DNA from: Desulfomonile tiedjei
Lineage (GTDB): Bacteria > Desulfobacterota > Desulfomonilia > Desulfomonilales > Desulfomonilaceae
DNA: 64,000 nucleotides
Assembly: GCA_016212925.1 (NCBI GenBank)
Contig: JACRDF010000047.1
Span: 372,001 to 436,000, forward strand
Reading direction: 5' to 3'
Under the pieces are notes generated by a model. The model made no database searches. It saw nothing but the letters and a program-made list of their open reading frames with translations, and was not told the origin of the DNA. The translations under genes and the position numbers were made by a program. Each line of letters begins with the position of its first letter. Within the stretch, counting starts at the first letter, position 1. Shown here piece by piece: positions 42,648 to 50,540 of the stretch.

Positions 42648-42756
42648 CCGGTGACCGGGAGAGGGCGATCTGGAGTTACTGAACCCGTCAGGTCCGGGAG
42701 GAAGCAGCGGAAGTAATCTCGGGGATCGGCCCCCAAACCCGATCACCGGTCACGGT
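42648..42756 (+). ncRNA. ffs: Signal recognition particle RNA (4.5S / small bacterial type)
   Basis: The universally conserved helix-8 core GTCAGGTCCGGGAGGAAGCA (apical GNRA tetraloop GGGA) lies at 42688-42707. It is enclosed by stems TTAC/GTAA, GGGCGATC (42663-42670)/GATCGGCCC (42724-42732) and GTGACCGG (42651-42658)/CCGGTCAC (42746-42753), making one ~105-nt hairpin as in 4.5S RNA. It binds Ffh to target membrane proteins. Its place directly upstream of dnaX is usual in many bacteria. Ends approximate. Confidence 0.92.
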
Positions 42757-42787
42757 CGTTTCCCTTCCAATCGGATGTCTCACAAGC

Positions 42788-44557
42788 ATGCCTTCTTATC
42801 TCGTTTTAGCTCGAAAATACAGGCCAAGCACATTCAGTGACGTGGTGGGTCAGGACCACGTTGTAAAGACGCTCCAGAACTCTATTCTTTCAGGCCGCGT
42901 AGCGCACGCTTTTCTGTTTTGCGGGGTGAGAGGAGTCGGCAAAACCACCGTGGCCCGGATTCTTGCAAAAGCCCTGAACTGCTCCGGCCGGCAAGAAGGA
43001 CAGACCGATCCGTGCAACGAGTGCTCTTCGTGCAAGGAGATCGGCTCGGGCATTAGTGTGGACGTTCAGGAGATTGACGGGGCTTCTCATACTTCCGTGG
43101 AAAATATTAGGGAAATTAACGAGAACATAAAATATCCCCCTGTCAGTTCACCGTACAAGATCATTATCATCGACGAAGTTCACATGATTTCCATCAACGC
43201 ATTCAATGCGTTGCTAAAGACCCTCGAAGAACCGCCCGCGCATGCGAAGTTCATCTTCGCCACCACTGAGGCGCACAAAGTCCCGCCCACGATCAATTCT
43301 CGGTGCCAGCGGTTCAATTTCAAGACCATTACCATGCGGGATATCATCTCTGGCATGTCGGGGATTCTTGCCCAAGAAGGTATTGAAGCGGATGAAGAGG
43401 CCCTGGCTCTTATTGCCAGAGAAGCACAGGGTTCGTTCAGAGACGCTCTGAGCCTACTCGACCAGGTGATAGCGTTCGGCGCCGAACGGATAACTTCGGA
43501 CGATGTGGTAGGAATCCTTGGAATTGCAGGCCGCAACTGTTTCGGCCGTTTAATGGGTTCAATTCTCGATCGGGATCGCGCTTCAGCTCTGGGTTTGATT
43601 CACGAAATCTTTCAGGAGGGTTATGACCCGGAACAGTTTGTCCTGGATATGATTCAGTACTTGAGGAATCTGATTATGGTTGCGGCTGTGCCGAAGAGCG
43701 CTCGGCCCGACGGCATGGTAGACGCTCCGCCCTCTGAAGTGGAAGAAATGGAAGCCCTGGCCTCCAAAACCTCGGGAGAAGAACTCCAGAACCTGTTCAG
43801 CATTGTGCTTCGCAGCGAAGCCGAGGTGAAGCGCTCGGGCAATCCTTCGGTCGCGGTAGAGATGCTGGCGCTAAAGATGGCTTACGCACCGAGCCTAAAG
43901 GACCTCTCGGAGATAATCCATATCATTGATTCCAGCGCCACAGCCGGAACAGGCGCTGCACGTCCCGAAGCTAGAAGCGCGATCGAGCCGCCTGCTCGTG
44001 TCAAATCGAAGGGGCCTGCAAGCGACAAAGCCGCTGTCCCGAACAAACCGGAGACTAAACGGTTTGAGCCTGAGGAAGATGTGCAGGAACCCCCCACGGA
44101 CTCGTTCACCATAACCAGAGTTGTACCCGTGCCCGCGGGCAATCCGGACGAAGTCTGGGCAAGTCTGAAGGACCGATTGAGCGAGTCAGGGGCGGACGGG
44201 TTCCTGCGAGCCATCATGGACCACGGGAACCTCATTTCATTCGGGCCCACGGAAGTGGAGATCGGTTTTCACAAAGCATTCTACAAAGAAGAATTCGAAA
44301 GCAAATTAAAAACCAAGCCACAAGTTATGGAAATATTCGAGGAATTCTTCGGAGACGCAAAACTCAAGATCCTGACTCTGGCGCAGGAAACTTCTCTGGA
44401 TACCCAAAAACCCTATTCGGTTCAGGCTGACGGCCAAACCGATCTGGACCGGGCCCTAAGACATGAGGCGATAGAGAATCCTATCACCAAGGCGGTATTG
44501 GCTGAATTTGAGGATAGCTCCATCGAGGAAATCAATATACTATCCTCCAAACCGTGA
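42788..44557 (+). CDS. dnaX: DNA polymerase III subunits gamma/tau
   Basis: 589-residue clamp-loader ATPase. Walker A GVRGVGKTTVARIL, zinc site CNECSSC within the first 90 residues, Walker B IIIDEVHMIS, the SRC motif NSRCQRFNFK, and a domain III at ~250-360. A Pro/Ser/Lys-rich linker (~380-450) and a C-terminal tau-like domain follow. ATG after a weak site; the preceding base pairs include the SRP RNA end. Essential for replisome assembly; the HolA partner is also in the window. Confidence 0.95.
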   Translation: MPSYLVLARKYRPSTFSDVVGQDHVVKTLQNSILSGRVAHAFLFCGVRGVGKTTVARILAKALNCSGRQEGQTDPCNECSSCKEIGSGISVDVQEIDGASHTSVENIREINENIKYPPVSSPYKIIIIDEVHMISINAFNALLKTLEEPPAHAKFIFATTEAHKVPPTINSRCQRFNFKTITMRDIISGMSGILAQEGIEADEEALALIAREAQGSFRDALSLLDQVIAFGAERITSDDVVGILGIAGRNCFGRLMGSILDRDRASALGLIHEIFQEGYDPEQFVLDMIQYLRNLIMVAAVPKSARPDGMVDAPPSEVEEMEALASKTSGEELQNLFSIVLRSEAEVKRSGNPSVAVEMLALKMAYAPSLKDLSEIIHIIDSSATAGTGAARPEARSAIEPPARVKSKGPASDKAAVPNKPETKRFEPEEDVQEPPTDSFTITRVVPVPAGNPDEVWASLKDRLSESGADGFLRAIMDHGNLISFGPTEVEIGFHKAFYKEEFESKLKTKPQVMEIFEEFFGDAKLKILTLAQETSLDTQKPYSVQADGQTDLDRALRHEAIENPITKAVLAEFEDSSIEEINILSSKP

Positions 44558-44670
44558 CAGACCGTAACGTTGTTTCTCGCGATCGAGGAGGCGGAAAGCC
44601 TGCCCACTTGACAGACCGCGGGCAAACTTTTAACCTTAACGATACAAAGCCCTTGTGCAGGAGAATGGTC

Positions 44671-44997
44671 ATGGCAGGATGCAAAAGTTGCTCGGGATGT
44701 TCTCCGGAACCGAGCCCACAGGTAACCAAGAAGGCCGAGAAATTGGAAAAAGGAGAGCGATCCGGCAACCCGCGTTATCCCCTCATCTTTGTTGGCAAAC
44801 AGGCAATCTACACTGATGACAGCGCCCAAATGATTGTAACAGTTGTCTCGGACAATTCGGATGATGCTTGCGACTGCTTTAGTCTTAAGCCTCAACGGAT
44901 ACTCAAGGACGCCCGGGAACGGCACAAGTTGGACGAACCCTTTGAAGCAACCCAACCTGCCAGTGAGAATTGCTGGAAATTACGTGCCCTGATTTGA
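44671..44997 (+). CDS. Small cysteine-rich protein, unknown function
   Basis: 108 residues with MAGCKSCSGC (C-x2-C-x2-C) at the N-terminus, later CDC and NCW cysteines, and a small beta-rich centre (YPLIFVGKQAIY, MIVTVVSDN). The triple-cysteine start suggests an iron-sulfur or metal ligand. ATG 44671 has GGAG 7 bases upstream; the frame extends earlier to 44554 without a site. It occupies the place directly after dnaX where ybaB-recR are common, but resembles neither. Unrecognised. Confidence 0.6.
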   Translation: MAGCKSCSGCSPEPSPQVTKKAEKLEKGERSGNPRYPLIFVGKQAIYTDDSAQMIVTVVSDNSDDACDCFSLKPQRILKDARERHKLDEPFEATQPASENCWKLRALI

Positions 44998-45279
44998 TGC
45001 ATTAGAAAAGGCAGATTCTGAGTCAATTTTCAGAGTCATCGCTTAATGCGGCCACTGTTTCTATTGCGCTAAGCGCGTCCAAACCTTTACACCCACACGG
45101 ATAACATTTCCGGCCGGATCAAACCGGCGGCTGTTGTGCGGGTGTATACCTCAGTGGTAGAACCCGCCGACATTGTGAGCAGCCACGGTTTTGCGGTTGC
45201 CCCGCGGCGGCCGGGGTTGAATTATGTAAGAGCGATTGCATGCAAGTTGTCTTAGCCTGGCGAAAAGGGAAAGACTGCA
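44998..45279 (+). other. Intergenic region with a tRNA-Gly-like 5' half
   Basis: 282 bases with no gene. At 45138-45163 the sequence GCGGGTGTATACCTCAGTGGTAGAAC closely matches the acceptor and D-arm of bacterial tRNA-Gly, but the D stem is disrupted and no anticodon, T arm or acceptor 3' strand follows. It may be a fragment or a chance match. A weak stem lies at 45112-45130. Nothing else seen. Confidence 0.35.
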
Positions 45280-45999
45280 ATGAAAGATTATTACCCTGAG
45301 CAATTGGCGGAGCAGAATGGTGAGGGAGGGAAGCCTGCGCTGGTAGCGGTTAATGACAAGGTATACGACGTTTCCGGCAGCAAGAGATGGATTCGCGGCA
45401 GTCATATGAAGCGCCATCAGGCCGGTCAGGACCTGACCAATGAGATTCAAGGCGCTCCACACGGGTTGGAAGTTTTCGAACGCGTTCTTTTGGTGGGCAA
45501 TTACGTCCACCGTGCCGAAGAGCCATCCGCGGGATTAAAAGGAAGGATCGAGGCATGGTTGGACCGGCGGCCGTTTTTCAGGAGACATCCTCATCCCGCG
45601 GTAGTCCATTATCCCGTTGGCATGCTTTCCGCTGCGCCGGTTTTCTATGTGCTCGCTCTGGCAACCGGCTCTTCTCGAACGGAATGGGTTGCGTATTGTT
45701 GCTTGCTTGTCGGTTTATTGACCATTCCTGCCGCCATGGTCACGGGCTATTTCACTTGGTGGATCAACTACGACCTGGTTGATTCGCCCATAATCCTTAT
45801 GAAGCGCAGGCTTGCGTGGATCGCACTGTTTGTGGCCCCTATTTCATTTTGTGTAAGGACTTTTCTGGTGGTCGATCCGCTTCGCATCGGTGATTCTTTT
45901 GTGATGTTTTACCTCGCAGCCACATTCATACTGGCTGGCCTGGCAACGTACATTGGTTTTCTCGGCGGAAAACTGACCTTTCCGTATAGCCACAACTAG
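45280..45999 (+). CDS. Cytochrome b5-like domain fused to DUF2231 membrane domain
   Basis: 239 residues. The N-terminal ~75 residues are a prokaryotic cytochrome b5-like haem domain (VAVNDKVYDVSGSKRW, KRHQAGQDLTNEIQ, APHGLEVFERVLLVG); the rest has four hydrophobic helices of the DUF2231 type (HPAVVHYPVGMLSAAPVFYVL, VGLLTIPAAMVTGY). This is a membrane-bound b-haem protein likely passing electrons at the inner membrane. It precedes the UbiA gene by 62 bases. In related genomes the pair is sometimes fused or separate; function unknown. Confidence 0.8.
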   Translation: MKDYYPEQLAEQNGEGGKPALVAVNDKVYDVSGSKRWIRGSHMKRHQAGQDLTNEIQGAPHGLEVFERVLLVGNYVHRAEEPSAGLKGRIEAWLDRRPFFRRHPHPAVVHYPVGMLSAAPVFYVLALATGSSRTEWVAYCCLLVGLLTIPAAMVTGYFTWWINYDLVDSPIILMKRRLAWIALFVAPISFCVRTFLVVDPLRIGDSFVMFYLAATFILAGLATYIGFLGGKLTFPYSHN

Positions 46000-46061
46000 A
46001 GCGACCATACCGCACAAATCGGTACGGATCGGCCCGAACCGAACCCTCCCACGGAGCGTCC

Positions 46062-47024
46062 ATGAGACAACAGGCCGTCGGTGAACTTGCAGAACCCCGA
46101 ACCCGTGTGACGGTTGCGAAATTGAAACTGCTATTCGGGCTCTCCCGGACTCCTCACGGCCTGCTGGATTTGGCAACCCCTGCAATGGCTGCGTTATTGT
46201 GTTTGGGGCATTTCCCGCCACCGTCAGTGGTAATTGTTGGGTTGATCACCGCTTTCGCCGGTTACACCGCGGTCTACGCCCTGAACGATCTGGTGGATTT
46301 TCACGTGGACAAGGAAAGACTGTCCGCCACGAAAGATCTGGAAGACACGCGTCGTGTTGATGAAATCATGGTCAGGCATCCGTTGGCCCAGGGATTGATC
46401 CCATTCCGGAGCGGCCTTGCCTGGTTCAGTTCGTGGGCTTTGGTGGCACTCGCGGGAGCTTGGTGGCTCAATCCTTTCTGCGCGGCCCTCTTTGTAGGGT
46501 CTGCTACCCTGGAAATCGTGTACTGCAAACTTTTGCGGATCACCCATCTCAAGGTAATACCGTCTGCAATTGTGAAGGCCACCGGAGGGCTCGCAGGGGT
46601 TTACGCTGTGACCCCCTCCGCTCCTATGGGATTTGTTGCGGTCCTTTTTCTTTGGCTCGCCGCGTGGGAGGTCGGGGGCCAGAACATTCCCAATGACATT
46701 GTGGACATGGAGGCGGACCAGCGAGTCTCGGCCCGGACTACCCTGACCGTGAAAGGGGTCCGGGAGTCAGTTTTCAGGATCGTTGCCGCGGTTTCCATGG
46801 CGGCGTTCGGCGGCATAGCCGTTTACTGGGTTGCCGGTTCCGGACTCAGATGGATCTATCCCTTGGGGGCTGTGGTCCTTGGCTGGAAGCTCCTTTTGGA
46901 GCCAGCGCGAACACTGTATTACAATCCCGGCGAAAACGCGGCCGCCTCACTGTTCAACAGTGCCAGCTACATGCCCGCGGCGTTCCTCGTGCTTGCCGTT
47001 CTGTCCATCTACTTTCCCTTTTGA
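46062..47024 (+). CDS. UbiA-family prenyltransferase
   Basis: 320-residue polytopic intramembrane aromatic prenyltransferase. Both Asp-rich motifs are present: NDLVDFHVD in the first half and NDIVDMEADQR in the second, which bind Mg-diphosphate. The family attaches polyprenyl chains to hydroxybenzoate, menaquinone precursors, haem or lipids. ATG with GGAG upstream. The acceptor cannot be deduced. It is followed by a methyltransferase gene 42 bases downstream, hinting at a lipid/quinone pathway, but no known quinone genes are adjacent. Confidence 0.85.
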   Translation: MRQQAVGELAEPRTRVTVAKLKLLFGLSRTPHGLLDLATPAMAALLCLGHFPPPSVVIVGLITAFAGYTAVYALNDLVDFHVDKERLSATKDLEDTRRVDEIMVRHPLAQGLIPFRSGLAWFSSWALVALAGAWWLNPFCAALFVGSATLEIVYCKLLRITHLKVIPSAIVKATGGLAGVYAVTPSAPMGFVAVLFLWLAAWEVGGQNIPNDIVDMEADQRVSARTTLTVKGVRESVFRIVAAVSMAAFGGIAVYWVAGSGLRWIYPLGAVVLGWKLLLEPARTLYYNPGENAAASLFNSASYMPAAFLVLAVLSIYFPF

Positions 47025-47066
47025 TGGGAATCCTCAGAGCCTCGGAGCGTCTATCAGGTAATAAAG

Positions 47067-47696
47067 ATGGTCGGCACAGATCAATCCAAGAAGGAACAAA
47101 TGCTCATGAATTGGCCCGAACGGGTCTGGATATACAGCCCTGTTCGAGTCTTCTTCCTGAAACGCGAAATGGACAAGTGGATTCGACTGACCGGGAACGC
47201 GCCGGTGGATAATGCACTGGAGGTCGGCTGCGGTTTGGGCAAGGGAGCGCAACTCTTGGTGGAAAAAATGGGCTTCAAGCGAGTAACCGCTTTCGATCTG
47301 GAAGAAATCCTAATCCGCCGCGCATACAGGAACCTTCCCGCCCGATTCCGGCAATCAATCGGCTTTTACGTTGGCGACGCGCAGGACCTGCCCTTCTCGG
47401 ACAATGCTTTTGGCGCGGTGGTCAACTTTGGCATCATCCACCATGTCCTGGATTGGCGCCGTTGCATCCGAGAGATCGGCAGGGTACTGAAAAAGGGCGG
47501 TATATTCTATTTTGAGGAGATTTTCCCGCCCCTGTACGCGAACTTTCTCCTCAAGCGCATGCTTCGCCATCCGACCGAAGACCGCTTCTACGCAACCGAA
47601 TTTGTCGAGGCTTTGTGTAAAGCCGGTCTTCGCCTCGTGGAAGGAGTAAACACCAACTCCAGATACGGTATTGTCGGAGCGGCACTCAAGCTATAA
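47067..47696 (+). CDS. Class I SAM-dependent methyltransferase
   Basis: 209 residues with the SAM motif I ALEVGCGLGKGAQLLV, motif II region GDAQDLPFSDNAFGAVVNFGIIHHV (Asp-Leu-Pro-Phe-x-Asp is typical of UbiE/COQ5-like enzymes) and RVLKKGGIFYFEE. The C-terminal part after ~165 is short and aromatic. It probably methylates a small lipophilic molecule; with UbiA upstream, a quinone or prenylated lipid is a candidate, but this is inference. Confidence 0.8.
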   Translation: MVGTDQSKKEQMLMNWPERVWIYSPVRVFFLKREMDKWIRLTGNAPVDNALEVGCGLGKGAQLLVEKMGFKRVTAFDLEEILIRRAYRNLPARFRQSIGFYVGDAQDLPFSDNAFGAVVNFGIIHHVLDWRRCIREIGRVLKKGGIFYFEEIFPPLYANFLLKRMLRHPTEDRFYATEFVEALCKAGLRLVEGVNTNSRYGIVGAALKL

Positions 47697-47716
47697 GTGC
47701 GATCGAAACATCCGTG

Positions 47717-48334
47717 TCAGGTCGGGCGAAATAACCTCGGTATGAATCCCGGCACTTCGGATCTGTACTTCCGATACTCGTCACCTAACTTCGCCAGGAG
47801 CCTCTTTTCCTCGATTCGCGCGCCGATTATCAAATAAAGGGACAGCGCTATATTGGTGACCAGAGCGGTGTCGTTCAGGTTTCGGCTCCATAGGAGTATG
47901 AGACCGGCCAGGAATTGCGGATGGCGTACAACTCCATAAATTCCCCAGGTGACAAGCTCGGTTTCACTCGCACGCGGTCGCGAACCGATCCCCAGGGCAC
48001 TCAAGCCCAGGAAGCGCCATATGTTGATCCATCTGAAGGATAGGTAGAACATTACGGCAGCAACCACCCACAAGGATAGCTGTGCCCATCGGAACGGTCC
48101 GTGCCAGTGCCAGATACTCGTTTCGCCTTCCCTAGGAATGAGCCACCACACCAAAGCCAACGTGGCCACCGCCACAACACTGTAAATCAGCCGATAGTAC
48201 GGACCGAGGTAGTGGCTTACAACGCGGGTTTTGCCTATGGGGCCTTCGCTATTCAGAAGAGAATGGACCACACACCAGACAATCCAAAGAGCCGCGGTGG
48301 TCGCCAGTCGCCCGGCTTGCGACCAATCCATCAT
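47717..48334 (-). CDS. NnrU/isoprenylcysteine methyltransferase-like membrane protein
   Basis: 205-residue polytopic membrane protein with a C-terminal VRHPQFLAGLILL... EEKRLLAKLGDEYRKYRSEV-type block, diagnostic of the PEMT/ICMT/NnrU group, in which SAM binds near the conserved His-Pro and Glu-Glu. About five transmembrane helices. NnrU proteins occur with NO-metabolising genes but their role is unknown. Transcribed toward the UbiA-MT pair (convergent). Confidence 0.78.
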   Translation of the reverse strand: MMDWSQAGRLATTAALWIVWCVVHSLLNSEGPIGKTRVVSHYLGPYYRLIYSVVAVATLALVWWLIPREGETSIWHWHGPFRWAQLSLWVVAAVMFYLSFRWINIWRFLGLSALGIGSRPRASETELVTWGIYGVVRHPQFLAGLILLWSRNLNDTALVTNIALSLYLIIGARIEEKRLLAKLGDEYRKYRSEVPGFIPRLFRPT

Positions 48335-48367
48335 GGTAACTCGCAGGTTTTGAAAGCATTTCTAACG

Positions 48368-49930
48368 TCACGCACCCGTGGCGCTTCGTTTGCGGATCTC
48401 GTCACGGAGCATGAACATATTAGCGGCGAAGGAGCAATTCTCCAGGTATCGGACCAGCCTGCTCGGGTTCTTCTTTCGCACCACGAAAATTTTTCTCCAG
48501 AATTGGACCGCGGTTGAGGGACGCAGTCCCAGCATTTGGATAAGCTTGCTGAAGATCGTCAGGTTCTGCATCCTTTTGTTCCACGGGGTGCTCGGATTCT
48601 TACGGGCGTTGGTGGAAGGATCGGCCGGCTCCATCCCCATTGCCCGACGAGTAGGTCGCATGGACAGACAGGAGCGGGATATTCGCTCCAGACAGCCGTT
48701 CGGCTCGTACAATTGGGCCCATGCGTCGGCCCACTCCTGCATTATCTCTTCCACAGGGCGACTCGGAACAAAATTCATCCGCGAAGCCAGGGTCTCCCCA
48801 CTGGTAATTTCGGGCCGAAGCCTGCCTTCTTCCAGCAATCGATTCCATAGCTTGGTGTTCGGCAGGGCTTGCAAGACGTTGACGAATACCAGCCCAAGGC
48901 CCGCAGCTTGTACAAGGTCCAGAATACGTTGCTGGACTCCCGATTCCTCGCCGTCGAATCCGATAACAAAGCTCGCAATTACTGTCAGCCCGCGGTCGTT
49001 CAAGGCGTGGAGCGAGTCCACGACCGGGTTGTCAATGTTTTGCATCTTGCGGTTGCGGGCCAGGACCGCCTGATCAGGCGATTCCACCCCAACGAGCACA
49101 TAGGAAAAATTCGCTTCGGTCATAAGATCGATCAGATCGGGGTCCTGGCCCAGATTGATGGATGCCTGGGTTGCGAATGAGAAGGGCTCGCCTCGAGATT
49201 TGCTCCATGCGACGATCTCCCGTAGAATGGGCTGAGCGCGGGATTTGCTACCTATGAAGTTGTCATCACTTACGAATACCAGGCCCGTCCAGCCGAGACG
49301 ATGGAGCGATTCCAGTTCCGCAACCACTTGGTCAGGAGTTTTGTAGCGCATTTTCCTGCCATAGAGATTCACAACGTCGCAGAATTCGCATTCAAAAGGA
49401 CATCCTCGAGATGTCTGTACGGCCATGGAAAGGTAGTTGGAGAGGTTCAGTAGGTCGTACCGAGGAGTTGGGGATGTGGTAACGTCCGGCTTGTCAGGAG
49501 CTTGGATCACTTTTCCGGTTTGCCTGGCTGTTATGGCCTCCAATATTTCTTCGCGGATAGTCTCGGCCTCCCCGCGGACGAGCACATCCGCTCCCGCCTC
49601 CAACACCGGCTCAGGGACAGAGGTCACGTATGCCCCGCCGCAGACCACAAATTTTCCTCGCGACTTGGCTTCACGTACAAGAGCCAACATACCCTGGCTT
49701 TGGAGAATCATTCCCGAAATTAGGACGACGTCCGCCCATTTCCAGTCCGCTTCCGACAGATCGGTGCAATTGAGATCGACAAGTTTCGGTTCCCAATCTT
49801 CCGGCAACATGGCCGCGATGGTAATTAGCCCCAGCGGTGGGGTGAAGGACTTGGCTCCGATGTTGTTGCAACTCTTGGAAAAAGACATCAATGAAAGCGG
49901 CAAATCCGGATACAACAACAGTACTTTCAT
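48368..49930 (-). CDS. B12-binding-domain radical SAM protein
   Basis: 520 residues. The N-terminal ~150 are a cobalamin-binding-like domain (KVLLLYPDLPLSLM ... PPLGLITIAAMLP); the radical SAM motif is TSRGCPFECEFCDV (C-x3-C-x2-C), followed by RYKTPDQVVAELE and VGVESPDQAVL, with a C-terminal helical DUF4070-like region (~400-500). Such enzymes carry out methylations or rearrangements on lipids such as hopanoids and other natural products; the substrate is unknown. ATG after GGGGGAGAG. Same strand as the NnrU-like gene 34 bases away. Confidence 0.85.
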   Translation of the reverse strand: MKVLLLYPDLPLSLMSFSKSCNNIGAKSFTPPLGLITIAAMLPEDWEPKLVDLNCTDLSEADWKWADVVLISGMILQSQGMLALVREAKSRGKFVVCGGAYVTSVPEPVLEAGADVLVRGEAETIREEILEAITARQTGKVIQAPDKPDVTTSPTPRYDLLNLSNYLSMAVQTSRGCPFECEFCDVVNLYGRKMRYKTPDQVVAELESLHRLGWTGLVFVSDDNFIGSKSRAQPILREIVAWSKSRGEPFSFATQASINLGQDPDLIDLMTEANFSYVLVGVESPDQAVLARNRKMQNIDNPVVDSLHALNDRGLTVIASFVIGFDGEESGVQQRILDLVQAAGLGLVFVNVLQALPNTKLWNRLLEEGRLRPEITSGETLASRMNFVPSRPVEEIMQEWADAWAQLYEPNGCLERISRSCLSMRPTRRAMGMEPADPSTNARKNPSTPWNKRMQNLTIFSKLIQMLGLRPSTAVQFWRKIFVVRKKNPSRLVRYLENCSFAANMFMLRDEIRKRSATGA

Positions 49931-50540
49931 GGTTACTCTCCCCCTGATAGCAATTCGCAGCGACTATATGAATCCGGTTCACAATCTGCGACCGTACGAC
50001 GAAGCACTGAAATTGAGACAATCGCTTCGCAGAGATTGGCCGGCAAGCGCAAGGCCCTGGGATACCGCCTGGTCTTTACGCGAGCGCGAAGCCCAACCTT
50101 CGTAGCGCCTGCATCTTGCCGGTAGTTCTGGTTGGCTCTTTACGCGAGCGCGAAACCCCACAGCGAATTGCCATTTTCAATGCGCAGCCGTAATTACCCC
50201 CTCCATGGCTCCACAGGAGCCGCCGATCTTACCGGCCCGGCGTATGTACACCCCAAGAAAACTTGCCGGATTTGCCATTACTAGGGCACGGCGTTGAAGC
50301 AGGCCCGATCTCGGAGACCAGAGATCTCCCGATTTCCCTCACCATTCTCTCAGCCTCTGCAACGCACAGTATAACATTGTCAATAGCTTCAATTTTTTTC
50401 TGATAAGCGCTGAATTCGGAATTCGATTTCATCTTGCACCATTGGATCGAACCTTTATTATACTTCCTGACGAACCACAATATCAAAGTGCTTTGGGAGG
50501 GCGGGTGCCGTCCGCGGAGAAGTCTTATCCCAGATCGGTA
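49931..50540. other. 610-base stretch with no firm gene; two 18-base direct repeats
   Basis: TCTTTACGCGAGCGCGAA occurs exactly at 50073-50090 and 50137-50154, 64 bases apart, each followed by a CCC-rich context. Downstream, 50232-50432 (minus) could encode a 66-residue helical peptide (from MKSNSEFSAYQ) but its ribosome site is poor. No promoter or terminator was clear. Confidence 0.45.

Noticed and set aside
45138-45210. tRNA-Gly gene
   Set aside because: Only the first ~26 bases resemble tRNA-Gly; the D stem is disrupted and no anticodon stem, T arm or 3' acceptor strand follows, so it is not listed as a tRNA gene.
50232-50432. 66-codon minus-strand ORF starting MKSNSEFSAYQ
   Set aside because: Helical composition is plausible but the ribosome site is poor and no homology is recognisable; mentioned only in the gap entry.
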